From positions 1 to 30,265 of the forward strand of contig VBCT01000043.1 of NCBI GenBank assembly GCA_005882235.1: a stretch of DNA of 30,265 nucleotides, written 5' to 3'. Position 1 is the first letter of the stretch, and each line of letters starts with the position of its first letter. Below, piece by piece: positions 1 to 6,707 of the stretch. The notes under the pieces were generated by a model. It made no database searches and was not told the origin of the DNA. It worked only from the letters and a program-made list of their open reading frames with translations. Position numbers and translations under genes: made by a program. This stretch comes from Betaproteobacteria bacterium. Lineage in GTDB: Bacteria; Pseudomonadota; Gammaproteobacteria; Burkholderiales; SG8-39.

Positions 1-284
1 AATTTCCCGAAGTCCCGACGCTCAAGGAGGCCGGCTTCGATGTGCCGGTCGTGCCGCAGGTCCGCGGAGTGGTTGCGCCGCCGGGAATTCCGAAGGAAAA
101 CGTCGAGTTCTGGCAGGATTTTTTCCGCAGATTGACGCGTACGCCCTCCTGGCGGAAGTACATCGAGGACAACCAGTTCGAGGACGGATATCAGAATGCG
201 GCGGAACTCGCGAAATTCTATGACGAGTTCACGGACCGGATGCGCGAGATCCTCAAGGACGCCGGCGTCAAGACGGTGCGTTGA
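1..284 (+). CDS. Bug/TctC-family tripartite tricarboxylate transporter substrate-binding protein (C-terminal part)
   Basis: Only the last 94 codons are in the window; the reading frame is open from base 3 and stops with TGA at 282-284. The segment begins FPEVPTLKEAGFDV, a typical stretch of the second lobe of Bug (TctC) periplasmic binding proteins. It continues with VAPPGIPKENVEFW and ends with the usual amphipathic C-terminal helix (FTDRMREILKDAGV). Members of this family bind carboxylates or other small organic anions in the periplasm, alone or with TctAB permeases; the ligand cannot be told from this fragment. The MmgE/PrpD gene starts about 10 bases downstream on the same strand, so the two are probably cotranscribed, a pairing often seen in betaproteobacterial catabolic clusters. 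The family call is firm; the substrate is unknown. Confidence 0.88.
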   Translation, partial: FPEVPTLKEAGFDVPVVPQVRGVVAPPGIPKENVEFWQDFFRRLTRTPSWRKYIEDNQFEDGYQNAAELAKFYDEFTDRMREILKDAGVKTVR

Positions 285-294
285 ATCCTGCGGA

Positions 295-1630
295 TGAACG
301 CTCCCGCCGGCATCCAGTCTGTCGCGGAACGACTCGTAGCCGCGACTTCATCGCTGTCCCCAAGGGGCGTTCCCGCCGAAGTCAGGCTGCGTTGCGAAGA
401 CCTGCTCGTCGACGTCGGCGGCCTTTGCGTCGCCGCCATCGCTCCGAGCACGCTCGTGGGATGAAATCCCATGCGGGCAGCTTTCGCGCCGAGGACGCCG
501 CGATGATCAGCGGCACGGCCGCCCACGGCGAAGACTTCGACGACACGTTCGAAGGCGGCCCGGTGCACAGCGGGGCAGTCATCGTCCCGGCGGTGCTCGC
601 CGCGTGCGAACGGTTCGAGCGCAATGGACGGGCTGCGCTTCTTGGAATCGCCACAGGCGTGGAAACGATGTGCCGGTTGAGCCTCGTCGCGCCGAAACTC
701 ATCCACAAAGCGGGATTTCATCCCACGAGCGTGCTCGGAGCGATGGCGGCGACGCTCGGCGTGTCGGTTGCGCTCGGGCTCGATCGCAAGCAAACGGTCG
801 ACGCGCTCGGCGTAGCGGGCAGCATGGCAGGGGGGATCATCGAATATCTCGCCGAAGGAGCCTGGACCAAACGGCTGCACGCGGGATGGGCGGCGCGAGT
901 CGGGCTGCACGCGGCGCGCATCGGGCGCGAAGGATTCCTCGGGCCACGTACCGTGTTCGAGGGACCGCACGGGTTCTTCTTCGGATTCGCTCGGACCCGG
1001 GAAGGCGATTTCGACGCCCTCACGCGCGATTTCGCCAGGCAATGGCTGATGGAAGGCCTCACCTTCAAACCCTATGCGACCGGCACCATGAATCAGCCCT
1101 ACATCGATTGCGCGCTGCGGCTGGCGAAGAAAGGTTTCGTCGCCGAAGAGGTCGTCGAGGTCTTGTGCGAGACGGCCGAAGGCTACGTGCACCGGCTGTG
1201 GGAGCCGCTCCCATCCAAGCACCGGCCGGCAAACGACTATGCCGCGAAATTCAGCACGCCGTTCAATATCGCGGTTGCCTTCGTGACCGGGGGCGCCGGG
1301 TTCGAGGCCTTTTCAGAAAAAACGGTGCGCGACCCGCGCATTCTCGCTCTCGCTTCCAAAGTGCGTTACGTCGTCGATCCGAATAATCCGTATCCGAAGG
1401 CGTACACGGGTCATGTAAAAATGACACTACGGGATGGGCGTGTATTCGAGGACCGTCAGCCGCATATCCGCGGCGGCGTGCATGAGCCGCTCACGCGCGA
1501 AGAGATCGAGCGCAAGTTCCGCTCCAATGCCCGGTACGGCGGCTGGGACGCGGCGCGCGCAGAGCGATTTCTGCAGTTCGCAAGGAGCGCTTTCGATAAG
1601 CCTGTGGATTTGTCGGGTTTCCGTGGCTAG
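295..1630 (+). pseudogene. MmgE/PrpD family protein, reading frame broken near the 5' end
   Basis: This is a relative of 2-methylcitrate dehydratase PrpD and the MmgE/Ids-epimerase superfamily. Two frames are needed to read it. From ATG 295, frame 1 gives a family-like N-terminus (MNAPAGIQSVAERLVAATSS, then a segment ending RCEDLLVDVGGLCVAA) and hits TGA at 463-465. From about base 471 the family sequence resumes in frame 2 with FRAEDAAMISGTAAHGEDFD, the conserved H-x-x-D-F-D-D region, then GFHPTSVLGAMAAT, and stays open to TAG at 1628-1630. The junction is a 44-bp stretch (427-470) that is the exact reverse complement of 712-755 in the same gene. Against typical family members, roughly 25 residues around the junction seem replaced. 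The rest (about 385 codons) is undamaged, so the lesion is very recent or an assembly or amplification artefact. A 449-codon frame from TTG 281 also spans the region, but its first 60 residues are arginine-rich and unlike the family. Confidence 0.75.
427..755. repeat. Perfect 44-bp inverted repeat inside the MmgE/PrpD gene
   Basis: Bases 427-470 are the exact reverse complement of 712-755; the spacer is 241 bases. Identity ends abruptly at both edges. The right arm lies in native coding sequence (FHPTSVLGAMAAT). The left arm interrupts the family reading frame, so it looks like the inserted copy. Confidence 0.95.
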
Positions 1631-1654
1631 CATCGGTCTCTTGGGGAGAATTCC

Positions 1655-3202
1655 ATGATCGCTCTCAAGCGCAGCACCCTTGTTCGCGTCAGCGTCAGCG
1701 TCAGCGTCGCCGCGCTCGCGCTCGCCGCCCTGTCCGGCAGCGCCTTTGCAAACCAGCATCCGCACCCTCACAAGGGAAGCCTCGACTATCTCGACCGCAA
1801 CGGCTACGCCAAGAACATGCGCGTGCTCGGCGTGTTCCAGCTCGGGGAGGAGCGCGGCCACAAGTTGCAGATGATGGCGATCGGCTCGCGCCGCTTCATC
1901 CTGCAGAACGGCGACGTGATCGATGTCAGCGACCCGCGGGCGCCGAAGCTCGTGAAACACGGAGGGTTCAGAGGCTCGCAGCTTCAGGTCGCGTTCAACA
2001 AGAAACTCGGCAAGTGGATCCTGATCACCGGGGCATCCTCGCCGATCACTTCGACCACGGCGACGGCCCCCAACGGCAAGTACGATGACCCGAGCTTGAT
2101 CGATAAGACCAAGCAGGGCCAGGGTCTGCGCGGCATCCGCATCTGGGATGCGACCGATCCCACCAATATAGGCTTGCTCTCGGAGTTCTCCACCGACGGC
2201 GGCGATCCCAAGCGCAAGGTCCAGACCGGCTCGGGAACGCACCGCAACTATTACGACGGCGGCGACTATGCCTACCTCGACACCGCGCCCGATGACAGCT
2301 TCACCCACATGGAGAGCCCGATTCGCTGGCACGGCAACGGGATCATGGTGGTGGATGTGTCCGATCCCGCGAACCCCAAGCAGGTCGCGATGTGGTGGGT
2401 GCCGGGGCAGCGCACCGGTGAGGAAGCGCAATACAAGGCCTGGCGCGAATACGGCGACAAGGTCTCCTTCACCAGCCTGCACGGTCCGATGTACGTGCCA
2501 ACAAAAGTGGAGGACGGCGGCAAGCTCGGCTACAGCGCCTACGGTTCGTTCGGCATGCTGATCCACGACCTCTCGGACATCCGCAACCCGAAGCTCGTCG
2601 GCCGCTTCATGCCCGACTACAAGTACACGCGCGGCACGGTGATCGCTTTTCACACGATCGACGTGGCGCGGCTGGACCGCGGCTTCGTCATCACCAATCC
2701 GGAAACGCTGAGCCCCGATTGCAACGAGACTTATGTTCCGTCGTGGATCGTCGACGTGCACGACCCGGCCGCGCCGAAGGCGATTTCGCGGCTGCCCGTT
2801 CCGATGCCGCCGCAGGAAGCGCCTTATAAGACCTTCTGCGACAAGCGCGGGCGTTTCGGCCCGCACAACCCGCCGCACATCAAGGCCCCCGGGAGACCCG
2901 ATCCCAATTTCACCTGCTACGCGCACTTCAACGCGGGCGTGCAGTGTTACGACATTCGCGACCCGAAGAACCCGCGCATCGTGGCGTACTTCATCCCGCC
3001 GCAGGGCGGAGAGCTCGACAAGTGGAACAGCTACAACCGCACCGTCGACAACGTGTTCATCGAATGGGATCGAAAGATAATCTGGATCGGAACCGACACG
3101 GGTTTATACGCGCTTGAGGCACCCTCGCTCGGAAAGCCGATCACCGGGCCGATGCCCGTCAAGGAATGGTCGCTACCCGGGCTCAATGCCGGACACCCCT
3201 GA
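1655..3202 (+). CDS. Secreted LVIVD-repeat beta-propeller protein of unknown function
   Basis: The protein has 515 residues. Residues 1-32 form a signal peptide (basic start, a V/S/A/L-rich core, then SGSAFA before NQHPHPH), so it should be exported. The mature part holds repeated units of the LVIVD type, each with an I/V-DVSDP-x-x-P-K-like motif: VIDVSDPRAPKLV, IWDATDPTNIGLL, VVDVSDPANPKQV, IHDLSDIRNPKLV, IVDVHDPAAPKAI and YDIRDPKNPRIV. These units normally build a beta-propeller. Four cysteines in the C-terminal half (in DCNETY, TFCDKRG, FTCYAHF and VQCYD) could form disulfides in the periplasm. A start at ATG 1655 is supported by GGGGAG about 10 bases upstream. It follows the MmgE/PrpD gene by 24 bases, suggesting one transcript with the Bug protein. 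No enzymatic motif is evident and I do not assign a function. Confidence 0.8.
   Translation: MIALKRSTLVRVSVSVSVAALALAALSGSAFANQHPHPHKGSLDYLDRNGYAKNMRVLGVFQLGEERGHKLQMMAIGSRRFILQNGDVIDVSDPRAPKLVKHGGFRGSQLQVAFNKKLGKWILITGASSPITSTTATAPNGKYDDPSLIDKTKQGQGLRGIRIWDATDPTNIGLLSEFSTDGGDPKRKVQTGSGTHRNYYDGGDYAYLDTAPDDSFTHMESPIRWHGNGIMVVDVSDPANPKQVAMWWVPGQRTGEEAQYKAWREYGDKVSFTSLHGPMYVPTKVEDGGKLGYSAYGSFGMLIHDLSDIRNPKLVGRFMPDYKYTRGTVIAFHTIDVARLDRGFVITNPETLSPDCNETYVPSWIVDVHDPAAPKAISRLPVPMPPQEAPYKTFCDKRGRFGPHNPPHIKAPGRPDPNFTCYAHFNAGVQCYDIRDPKNPRIVAYFIPPQGGELDKWNSYNRTVDNVFIEWDRKIIWIGTDTGLYALEAPSLGKPITGPMPVKEWSLPGLNAGHP
1686..1709 (+). repeat. GCGTCA hexanucleotide tandem repeat in the signal-peptide coding region
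   Basis: Four consecutive hexamers (three GCGTCA, the last GCGTCG) encode the V-S-V-S-V run of the signal peptide. Each unit is two codons, so slippage would stay in frame and change the length of the hydrophobic core. Confidence 0.85.
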
Positions 3203-3212
3203 GCAGGAAAAA

Positions 3213-4712
3213 CTAGAAGGAACGCTCGAGACGCCGGTACTGGATCGCTTCGGCGACGTGGGTGACGGCTATCGTCGCTTCGCCGGCGAGGTCGGCTATG
3301 GTGCGGGAGAGCTTGAGCACCCGGTGGTAAGCGCGCGCCGAGAGATGGAGCTTGCCGATGGCCTGTCTCAGCAGCGCGCCGGCTTTCTCTTCTGCCGTGC
3401 AGAAGCGCTCGATTTCGCGCGGACCCAGCCGGGTGTTGGTCTTGCCCTGGCGCAGGAGTTGTCGCTCGTGCGCCCGTTCCACGCGTTCCCGCACCCGCGC
3501 AGACTGCTCGCCGCGACCGGCGTCAACGAGTTCGTCTTCGCGCACGGCGGGCACCTCGATCTGGATGTCGATGCGATCGAGGAGCGGCCCTGAAAGCTTG
3601 TGACGGTAGCGCGTCACCTGATCGGGCGTGCAGCGGCATCTGCCGCTGAAATGTCCCAGATACCCGCAAGGGCAAGGGTTCATCGCACCGATCAGTTGGA
3701 AACGCGCCGGATACTCGGCCTGGCGCGCGGCGCGCGAAATCGCGATCCGGCCGGATTCGAGCGGTTCGCGCAGGGCTTCGAGCACCTTGCGGTCGAATTC
3801 CGGCAACTCGTCCAGAAACAGCACGCCGTTGTGCGCCAGCGATATTTCGCCGGGGCGCGGGTCGCTGCCCCCGCCGACCAGCGCGACGGTCGAAGCCGAA
3901 TGGTGCGGAGCGCGGAACGGGCGCTGTTTCCACGTTTCCAGGCGAAAGCCACCCGAGCCGAGCGAGGCGAGCGCTGCAGATTCGAGCGCTTCCTCGCCGC
4001 TCATCGGCGGCAGCAATCCCGCGAAACGCGCCGCGAGCATCGACTTTCCCGTTCCAGGGGCGCCGACCATAAGCACGCTGTGGCCTCCTGCGGCAGCGAC
4101 TTCGAGTGCGCGCTTCGTTTGCGCCTGCCCTTTCACTTCCGCGAGATCAGGATAGTTCGGCGGGATGACGATCGGTCGCGCCGCCGGCCGCGACAGGAGC
4201 TGCCGGCCGGCCAGATGAGCGCAGACATCGAGGAGCGATCCCGCCTGATAAATGCTGGCTTCCCCGACCAGGGCCGCTTCGTCGGCACTCACCGACGGCA
4301 GGACGAATGCACGACCATCGCGCGCGGCGCGCCAGGTCATCGCGAGGGCCCCGCGCACCGGACGCAGCTCGCCCGTCAGCGAGAGCTCCCCGGCGAATTC
4401 GTATTTCGAGAACCCGTCGCCTTGGAGCTGGTGCGAGGCGGCGAGGATGCCGAGCGCAATGGGCAAATCGAACCGGCCGCTCTCCTTGGGGAGCTCCGCG
4501 GGAGCAAGGTTGACCGTGATCCGCCGCGCCGGAAATTCGAAGCGCGAGTTCACGAGCGCGGCGCGCACCCGGTCGCGGCTTTCCTTCACTTCGGTGTCCG
4601 GGAGACCGACGATGGTGAAAGAGGGCAGGCCGTTCGCCAGATGCACCTCCACGGTGACTTCGGGCGCGTCAAGTCCCGAGAGCGCACGGCTGTGGAGCAC
4701 CGCGAGGGACAT
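3213..4712 (-). CDS. comM: ComM/YifB family AAA+ helicase (Mg-chelatase-like)
   Basis: This 499-residue protein is a full-length member of the YifB/ComM family. ComM is a hexameric AAA+ branch-migration helicase that helps integrate single-stranded DNA during natural transformation. Residues 1-170 form the N-terminal ChlI-like domain (GLPSFTIVGLPDTEVKESRD, then a segment ending RFDLPIALGILAA). The AAA+ core has Walker A GAPGTGKS at 217-224 and Walker B LFLDEL at 298-303. A cysteine cluster at 347, 349, 359 and 361 (NPCPCGYLGH, GRCRCTPDQ) suggests a metal site typical of the family. The C-terminal lid ends RRLERSF. Its ATG lies 6 bases after the ubiK stop, so the two genes form one unit. It converges on the LVIVD gene with only 10 bases between stops and no visible terminator. 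The window also has dprA, a second transformation gene, but this does not prove competence since both are widely kept. Confidence 0.95.
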   Translation of the reverse strand: MSLAVLHSRALSGLDAPEVTVEVHLANGLPSFTIVGLPDTEVKESRDRVRAALVNSRFEFPARRITVNLAPAELPKESGRFDLPIALGILAASHQLQGDGFSKYEFAGELSLTGELRPVRGALAMTWRAARDGRAFVLPSVSADEAALVGEASIYQAGSLLDVCAHLAGRQLLSRPAARPIVIPPNYPDLAEVKGQAQTKRALEVAAAGGHSVLMVGAPGTGKSMLAARFAGLLPPMSGEEALESAALASLGSGGFRLETWKQRPFRAPHHSASTVALVGGGSDPRPGEISLAHNGVLFLDELPEFDRKVLEALREPLESGRIAISRAARQAEYPARFQLIGAMNPCPCGYLGHFSGRCRCTPDQVTRYRHKLSGPLLDRIDIQIEVPAVREDELVDAGRGEQSARVRERVERAHERQLLRQGKTNTRLGPREIERFCTAEEKAGALLRQAIGKLHLSARAYHRVLKLSRTIADLAGEATIAVTHVAEAIQYRRLERSF

Positions 4713-4718
4713 CGCGAA

Positions 4719-4961
4719 CTACTTGCGGGTCAACCTCGACTCGAGTTCGGCGACGCGCGCTTCCAGCTCGGAGAGTTTATCGCGCGCGCGCGCGAGTACC
4801 TTTGCCTGGATGTCGAGCTCTGCGCGCGTTGCCAGATCGAGCTTGGCGAACGCAGCCGAAAGCAGCGCCTGCAGGTTCTTCTCCACATCCTTGGCAGGGC
4901 TCGCGGCGAGGAATTCGCTGATCCTCGCGCTCAGGTCATCGAGTATTCGGGTCTGGGGCAT
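4719..4961 (-). CDS. ubiK: UbiK-type accessory factor (BMFP domain, YqiC family)
   Basis: This is a small protein of about 80 residues: an N-terminal amphipathic helix (ILDDLSARISEFLAASPAKD) and a C-terminal coiled coil rich in E, A, L and R (LARARDKLSELEARVAELES). That is the BMFP/YqiC architecture. UbiK assists the ubiquinone biosynthesis complex under aerobic conditions, probably by contacting membrane or lipid and UbiJ. I chose ATG 4959-4961 because family members begin a few residues before the first helix; an in-frame ATG at 4989-4991 would add ten residues. Neither start has a strong ribosome binding site. It is the first gene of a two-gene minus-strand unit with comM. The family is clear; the exact start is not. 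Confidence 0.85.
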   Translation of the reverse strand: MPQTRILDDLSARISEFLAASPAKDVEKNLQALLSAAFAKLDLATRAELDIQAKVLARARDKLSELEARVAELESRLTRK

Positions 4962-5025
4962 CGCGCTTGCGTCGTCGGTCGAGTCTAGCATGGTGATCTA
5001 ACGCCTCGCCCCCGTTCCGGCCGAC

Positions 5026-5042
5026 CGCACAGGATCAGTGCG
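5026..5042 (+). promoter_or_regulatory. Candidate NtrC-binding site (upstream of a pair)
   Basis: CGCACAGGATCAGTGCG is a 17-base dyad with the core GCAC-N7-GTGC, the spacing of the NtrC consensus TGCACCA-N3-TGGTGCA. The outer bases match less well (8 of 14 overall). Its centre lies about 128 bases before the start point predicted from the sigma-54 promoter at 5136-5150, and 31 bases (about three helical turns) from the second site. Confidence 0.6.
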
Positions 5043-5056
5043 TCGCGATTGGATTG

Positions 5057-5073
5057 CGCATCATCCTGGTGCC
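5057..5073 (+). promoter_or_regulatory. Candidate NtrC-binding site (downstream of a pair)
   Basis: CGCATCATCCTGGTGCC matches the NtrC consensus TGCACCA-N3-TGGTGCA at 11 of 14 defined positions. Its centre is about 97 bases before the predicted start point. In enteric glnA, paired NtrC sites lie at about -140 and -108, a closely similar layout. Confidence 0.6.
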
Positions 5074-5135
5074 GGAAGGTTTCCGCAGTAGGGCGTCTAA
5101 TGGACCAAGCCATTGATAGAAAGAAATAAAAAATC

Positions 5136-5150
5136 TGGCACGGGCCATGC
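5136..5150 (+). promoter_or_regulatory. Sigma-54 (-24/-12) promoter for porin-glnK-amtB
   Basis: TGGCACGGGCCATGC matches the sigma-54 consensus TGGCACG-N4-TTGC, with one change (A for the first T of the -12 element). The invariant GG (5137-5138) and GC (5149-5150) have the required spacing. The predicted start is near 5162, giving a leader of about 29 bases before the porin ATG at 5191. Transcription from it would need an AAA+ activator; NtrC is expected from the flanking sites and the glnK-amtB genes. Confidence 0.8.
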
Positions 5151-5190
5151 TGAAGGGTCTTGGTCTACTCACCCAACGAAAGGTCCAACA

Positions 5191-6315
5191 ATGAAAAAAC
5201 TTTTTCTTGCTTCCGCCGTTTCTGCGCTGTTCGCAGCCCCGGCCACCGTGCTCGCCCAAGCCAAACCCGCCCCGGTTCCGACTCTCGACAAGGTTCTCGA
5301 GGCGTCGGGGATCAGCGTGAGCGGGTATATTGATGCCGGATATACGCACTCGGACAGGAACCAAGCCGCGTTCAGCACCCGCGTGTTCGACCAGGAGAAC
5401 AATTCGTTCGCGCTGCGTCAGTTCGGCCTGCAAGTCGCCAAACAACCGAAAGAGGGCTTTGGAGGACTGGTCAACCTCACCGTTGGCAAAGACGCGCAGG
5501 TCATTCACTCCTTCCCTGAAGGGGTGACGACGCCACCGACCCCAGCAAGCGCTACTTCGATGTTCGACGTTACCCAAGCCTTTTTGCAGTACGCAGGCGG
5601 CCCGCTTACTTTGATCGCCGGCAAGTTCGTCACGCTTCAAGGGAGTGAAGTAATCTGGAGTCCGACCAATCCCAACGCGTCCCGCTCGATCTTGTTCGGT
5701 GCCATACCGTTCACCCACACAGGTGTGCGCGCGACCTGGGCAGTGAGCGACACAGTCAGCCTGATTGCGGGCGTCAACAACGGCTGGGATCAGCTCACGG
5801 ACGCGAACAAGGGCAAGACTGTGGAGCTCGGCGCGACGCTCAACCCGATCAAGCCGCTGTCGATCACCTTGTCCGGTTATAGCGGTCAGGAAGTCACGAG
5901 TGCCACGACAAATGGCACTCGCACCAGCATTAACGCGGTAGCGTCCTACACCATCATCGATCCTCTGTCCGTCGGCTTGGAAGTCCTGAGCGTGAGCCAG
6001 GAGAACGCCGGTGGCGGCACGACCAAGCAGAAGTACAGCGGCGTCGCCGGCTACGTCACCTATATGTTCACTCCGAAATTCCGCGGAGTGATTCGCGCCG
6101 AGTCGTTCGACGACAAGGATGGCTTCAAGTTTGGCACGGCGAGCACGAAATACAAGGAGGTGACCCTGACCGGTGCCTTCCTCGCCTCCGACAGCTTCGA
6201 AGCGCGCATCGAGGGACGCAGAGATCAGGCGACCAACACGGTATTCACCGACTACGCCGGTGTGGCGAGCAAGACCATGACGTCCATCGCGCTGCAGGGC
6301 CTCTACAAGTTCTAG
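5191..6315 (+). CDS. Outer-membrane beta-barrel porin (BBP2/OmpL-like family)
   Basis: The precursor has 374 residues. A signal peptide covers about residues 1-23 (MKKLFLASAVSALFAAP, then ATVLAQ). The mature protein alternates polar and hydrophobic residues in strand-like stretches and ends with phenylalanine (ALQGLYKF), the usual sorting signal for outer-membrane barrels. Segments such as ISVSGYIDAGYTHSD, TLIAGKFVTLQGSEV and VSLIAGVNNGWD resemble the putative beta-barrel porin-2 family. The start at ATG 5191 is set by the signal peptide and by GAAAGG at 5178-5183; an upstream in-frame start at 5113 would run through the sigma-54 promoter. It is the first gene of the nitrogen-controlled unit with glnK (41 bases downstream) and amtB, so it probably lets small solutes across the outer membrane when nitrogen is short. 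What passes through it is not known. Confidence 0.82.
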   Translation: MKKLFLASAVSALFAAPATVLAQAKPAPVPTLDKVLEASGISVSGYIDAGYTHSDRNQAAFSTRVFDQENNSFALRQFGLQVAKQPKEGFGGLVNLTVGKDAQVIHSFPEGVTTPPTPASATSMFDVTQAFLQYAGGPLTLIAGKFVTLQGSEVIWSPTNPNASRSILFGAIPFTHTGVRATWAVSDTVSLIAGVNNGWDQLTDANKGKTVELGATLNPIKPLSITLSGYSGQEVTSATTNGTRTSINAVASYTIIDPLSVGLEVLSVSQENAGGGTTKQKYSGVAGYVTYMFTPKFRGVIRAESFDDKDGFKFGTASTKYKEVTLTGAFLASDSFEARIEGRRDQATNTVFTDYAGVASKTMTSIALQGLYKF

Positions 6316-6356
6316 CTCTTCGAAGCTCATTACCACCCATACAAGGGAGCACATTC

Positions 6357-6695
6357 ATGAAACTCGTAACCGCAATCATCAAGCCGTTCAAGCTTGACGA
6401 GGTGCGGGAAGCCCTGTCCGCGATCGGCGTGCAGGGCATCACCGTCACCGAAGTCAAGGGTTTCGGCAGGCAGAAGGGTCACACCGAGCTGTATCGCGGC
6501 GCGGAATACGTGGTCGATTTCCTGCCGAAAGTGAAGGTCGAGGCCGCGATCAAGGACGAGATGCTCGATCAAGCGATCGAAGCCATCGAAAAATCGGCCA
6601 ACACGGGAAAGATCGGCGACGGCAAGATCTTCGTTTTCGATCTGAAGCAAGTTATCCGCATCCGCACCGGCGAAACCGGGGCGGAAGCGCTCTGA
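6357..6695 (+). CDS. glnK: Nitrogen regulatory protein P-II
   Basis: This is a standard 112-residue P-II protein. The trimer senses ATP/ADP and 2-oxoglutarate and is uridylylated when nitrogen is scarce; the GlnK type binds and closes the AmtB channel. The T-loop contains tyrosine 51 (GRQKGHTELYRGAEYVVDF), the uridylylation site. The nucleotide-binding B-loop is TGKIGDGKIFV, near residues 83-93, and a C-loop with RIRTGE follows. A ribosome binding site (AAGGGAG) lies upstream. Between the porin and amtB genes, all sharing the sigma-54 promoter, GlnK rather than GlnB is the likely paralogue. Its sequence alone does not separate the two, so the symbol rests mainly on linkage to amtB. Confidence 0.95.
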   Translation: MKLVTAIIKPFKLDEVREALSAIGVQGITVTEVKGFGRQKGHTELYRGAEYVVDFLPKVKVEAAIKDEMLDQAIEAIEKSANTGKIGDGKIFVFDLKQVIRIRTGETGAEAL

Positions 6696-6707
6696 GGGAG
6701 AACCACG

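Noticed and set aside
218..1222. 334-codon minus-strand frame over the MmgE/PrpD region
   Set aside because: No family match; it reads across the inverted repeat and is antisense to conserved family sequence.
1427..2926. 499-codon open frame on the minus strand opposite the LVIVD gene
   Set aside because: It mirrors codon bias of the GC-rich real gene; no family is recognisable, and the plus-strand protein has a signal peptide and repeat motifs.
3600..4988. 462-codon plus-strand frame over comM and ubiK
   Set aside because: Arginine-rich shadow translation; comM on the other strand has all family motifs.
5113..5190. N-terminal extension of the porin from ATG 5113
   Set aside because: It would precede the signal peptide and overlap the sigma-54 promoter and predicted start point; ATG 5191 has a ribosome binding site.
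5035..6354. 439-codon open frame on the minus strand opposite the porin
   Set aside because: It crosses the sigma-54 promoter and NtrC sites, has no recognisable domain and looks like a shadow of the porin gene.
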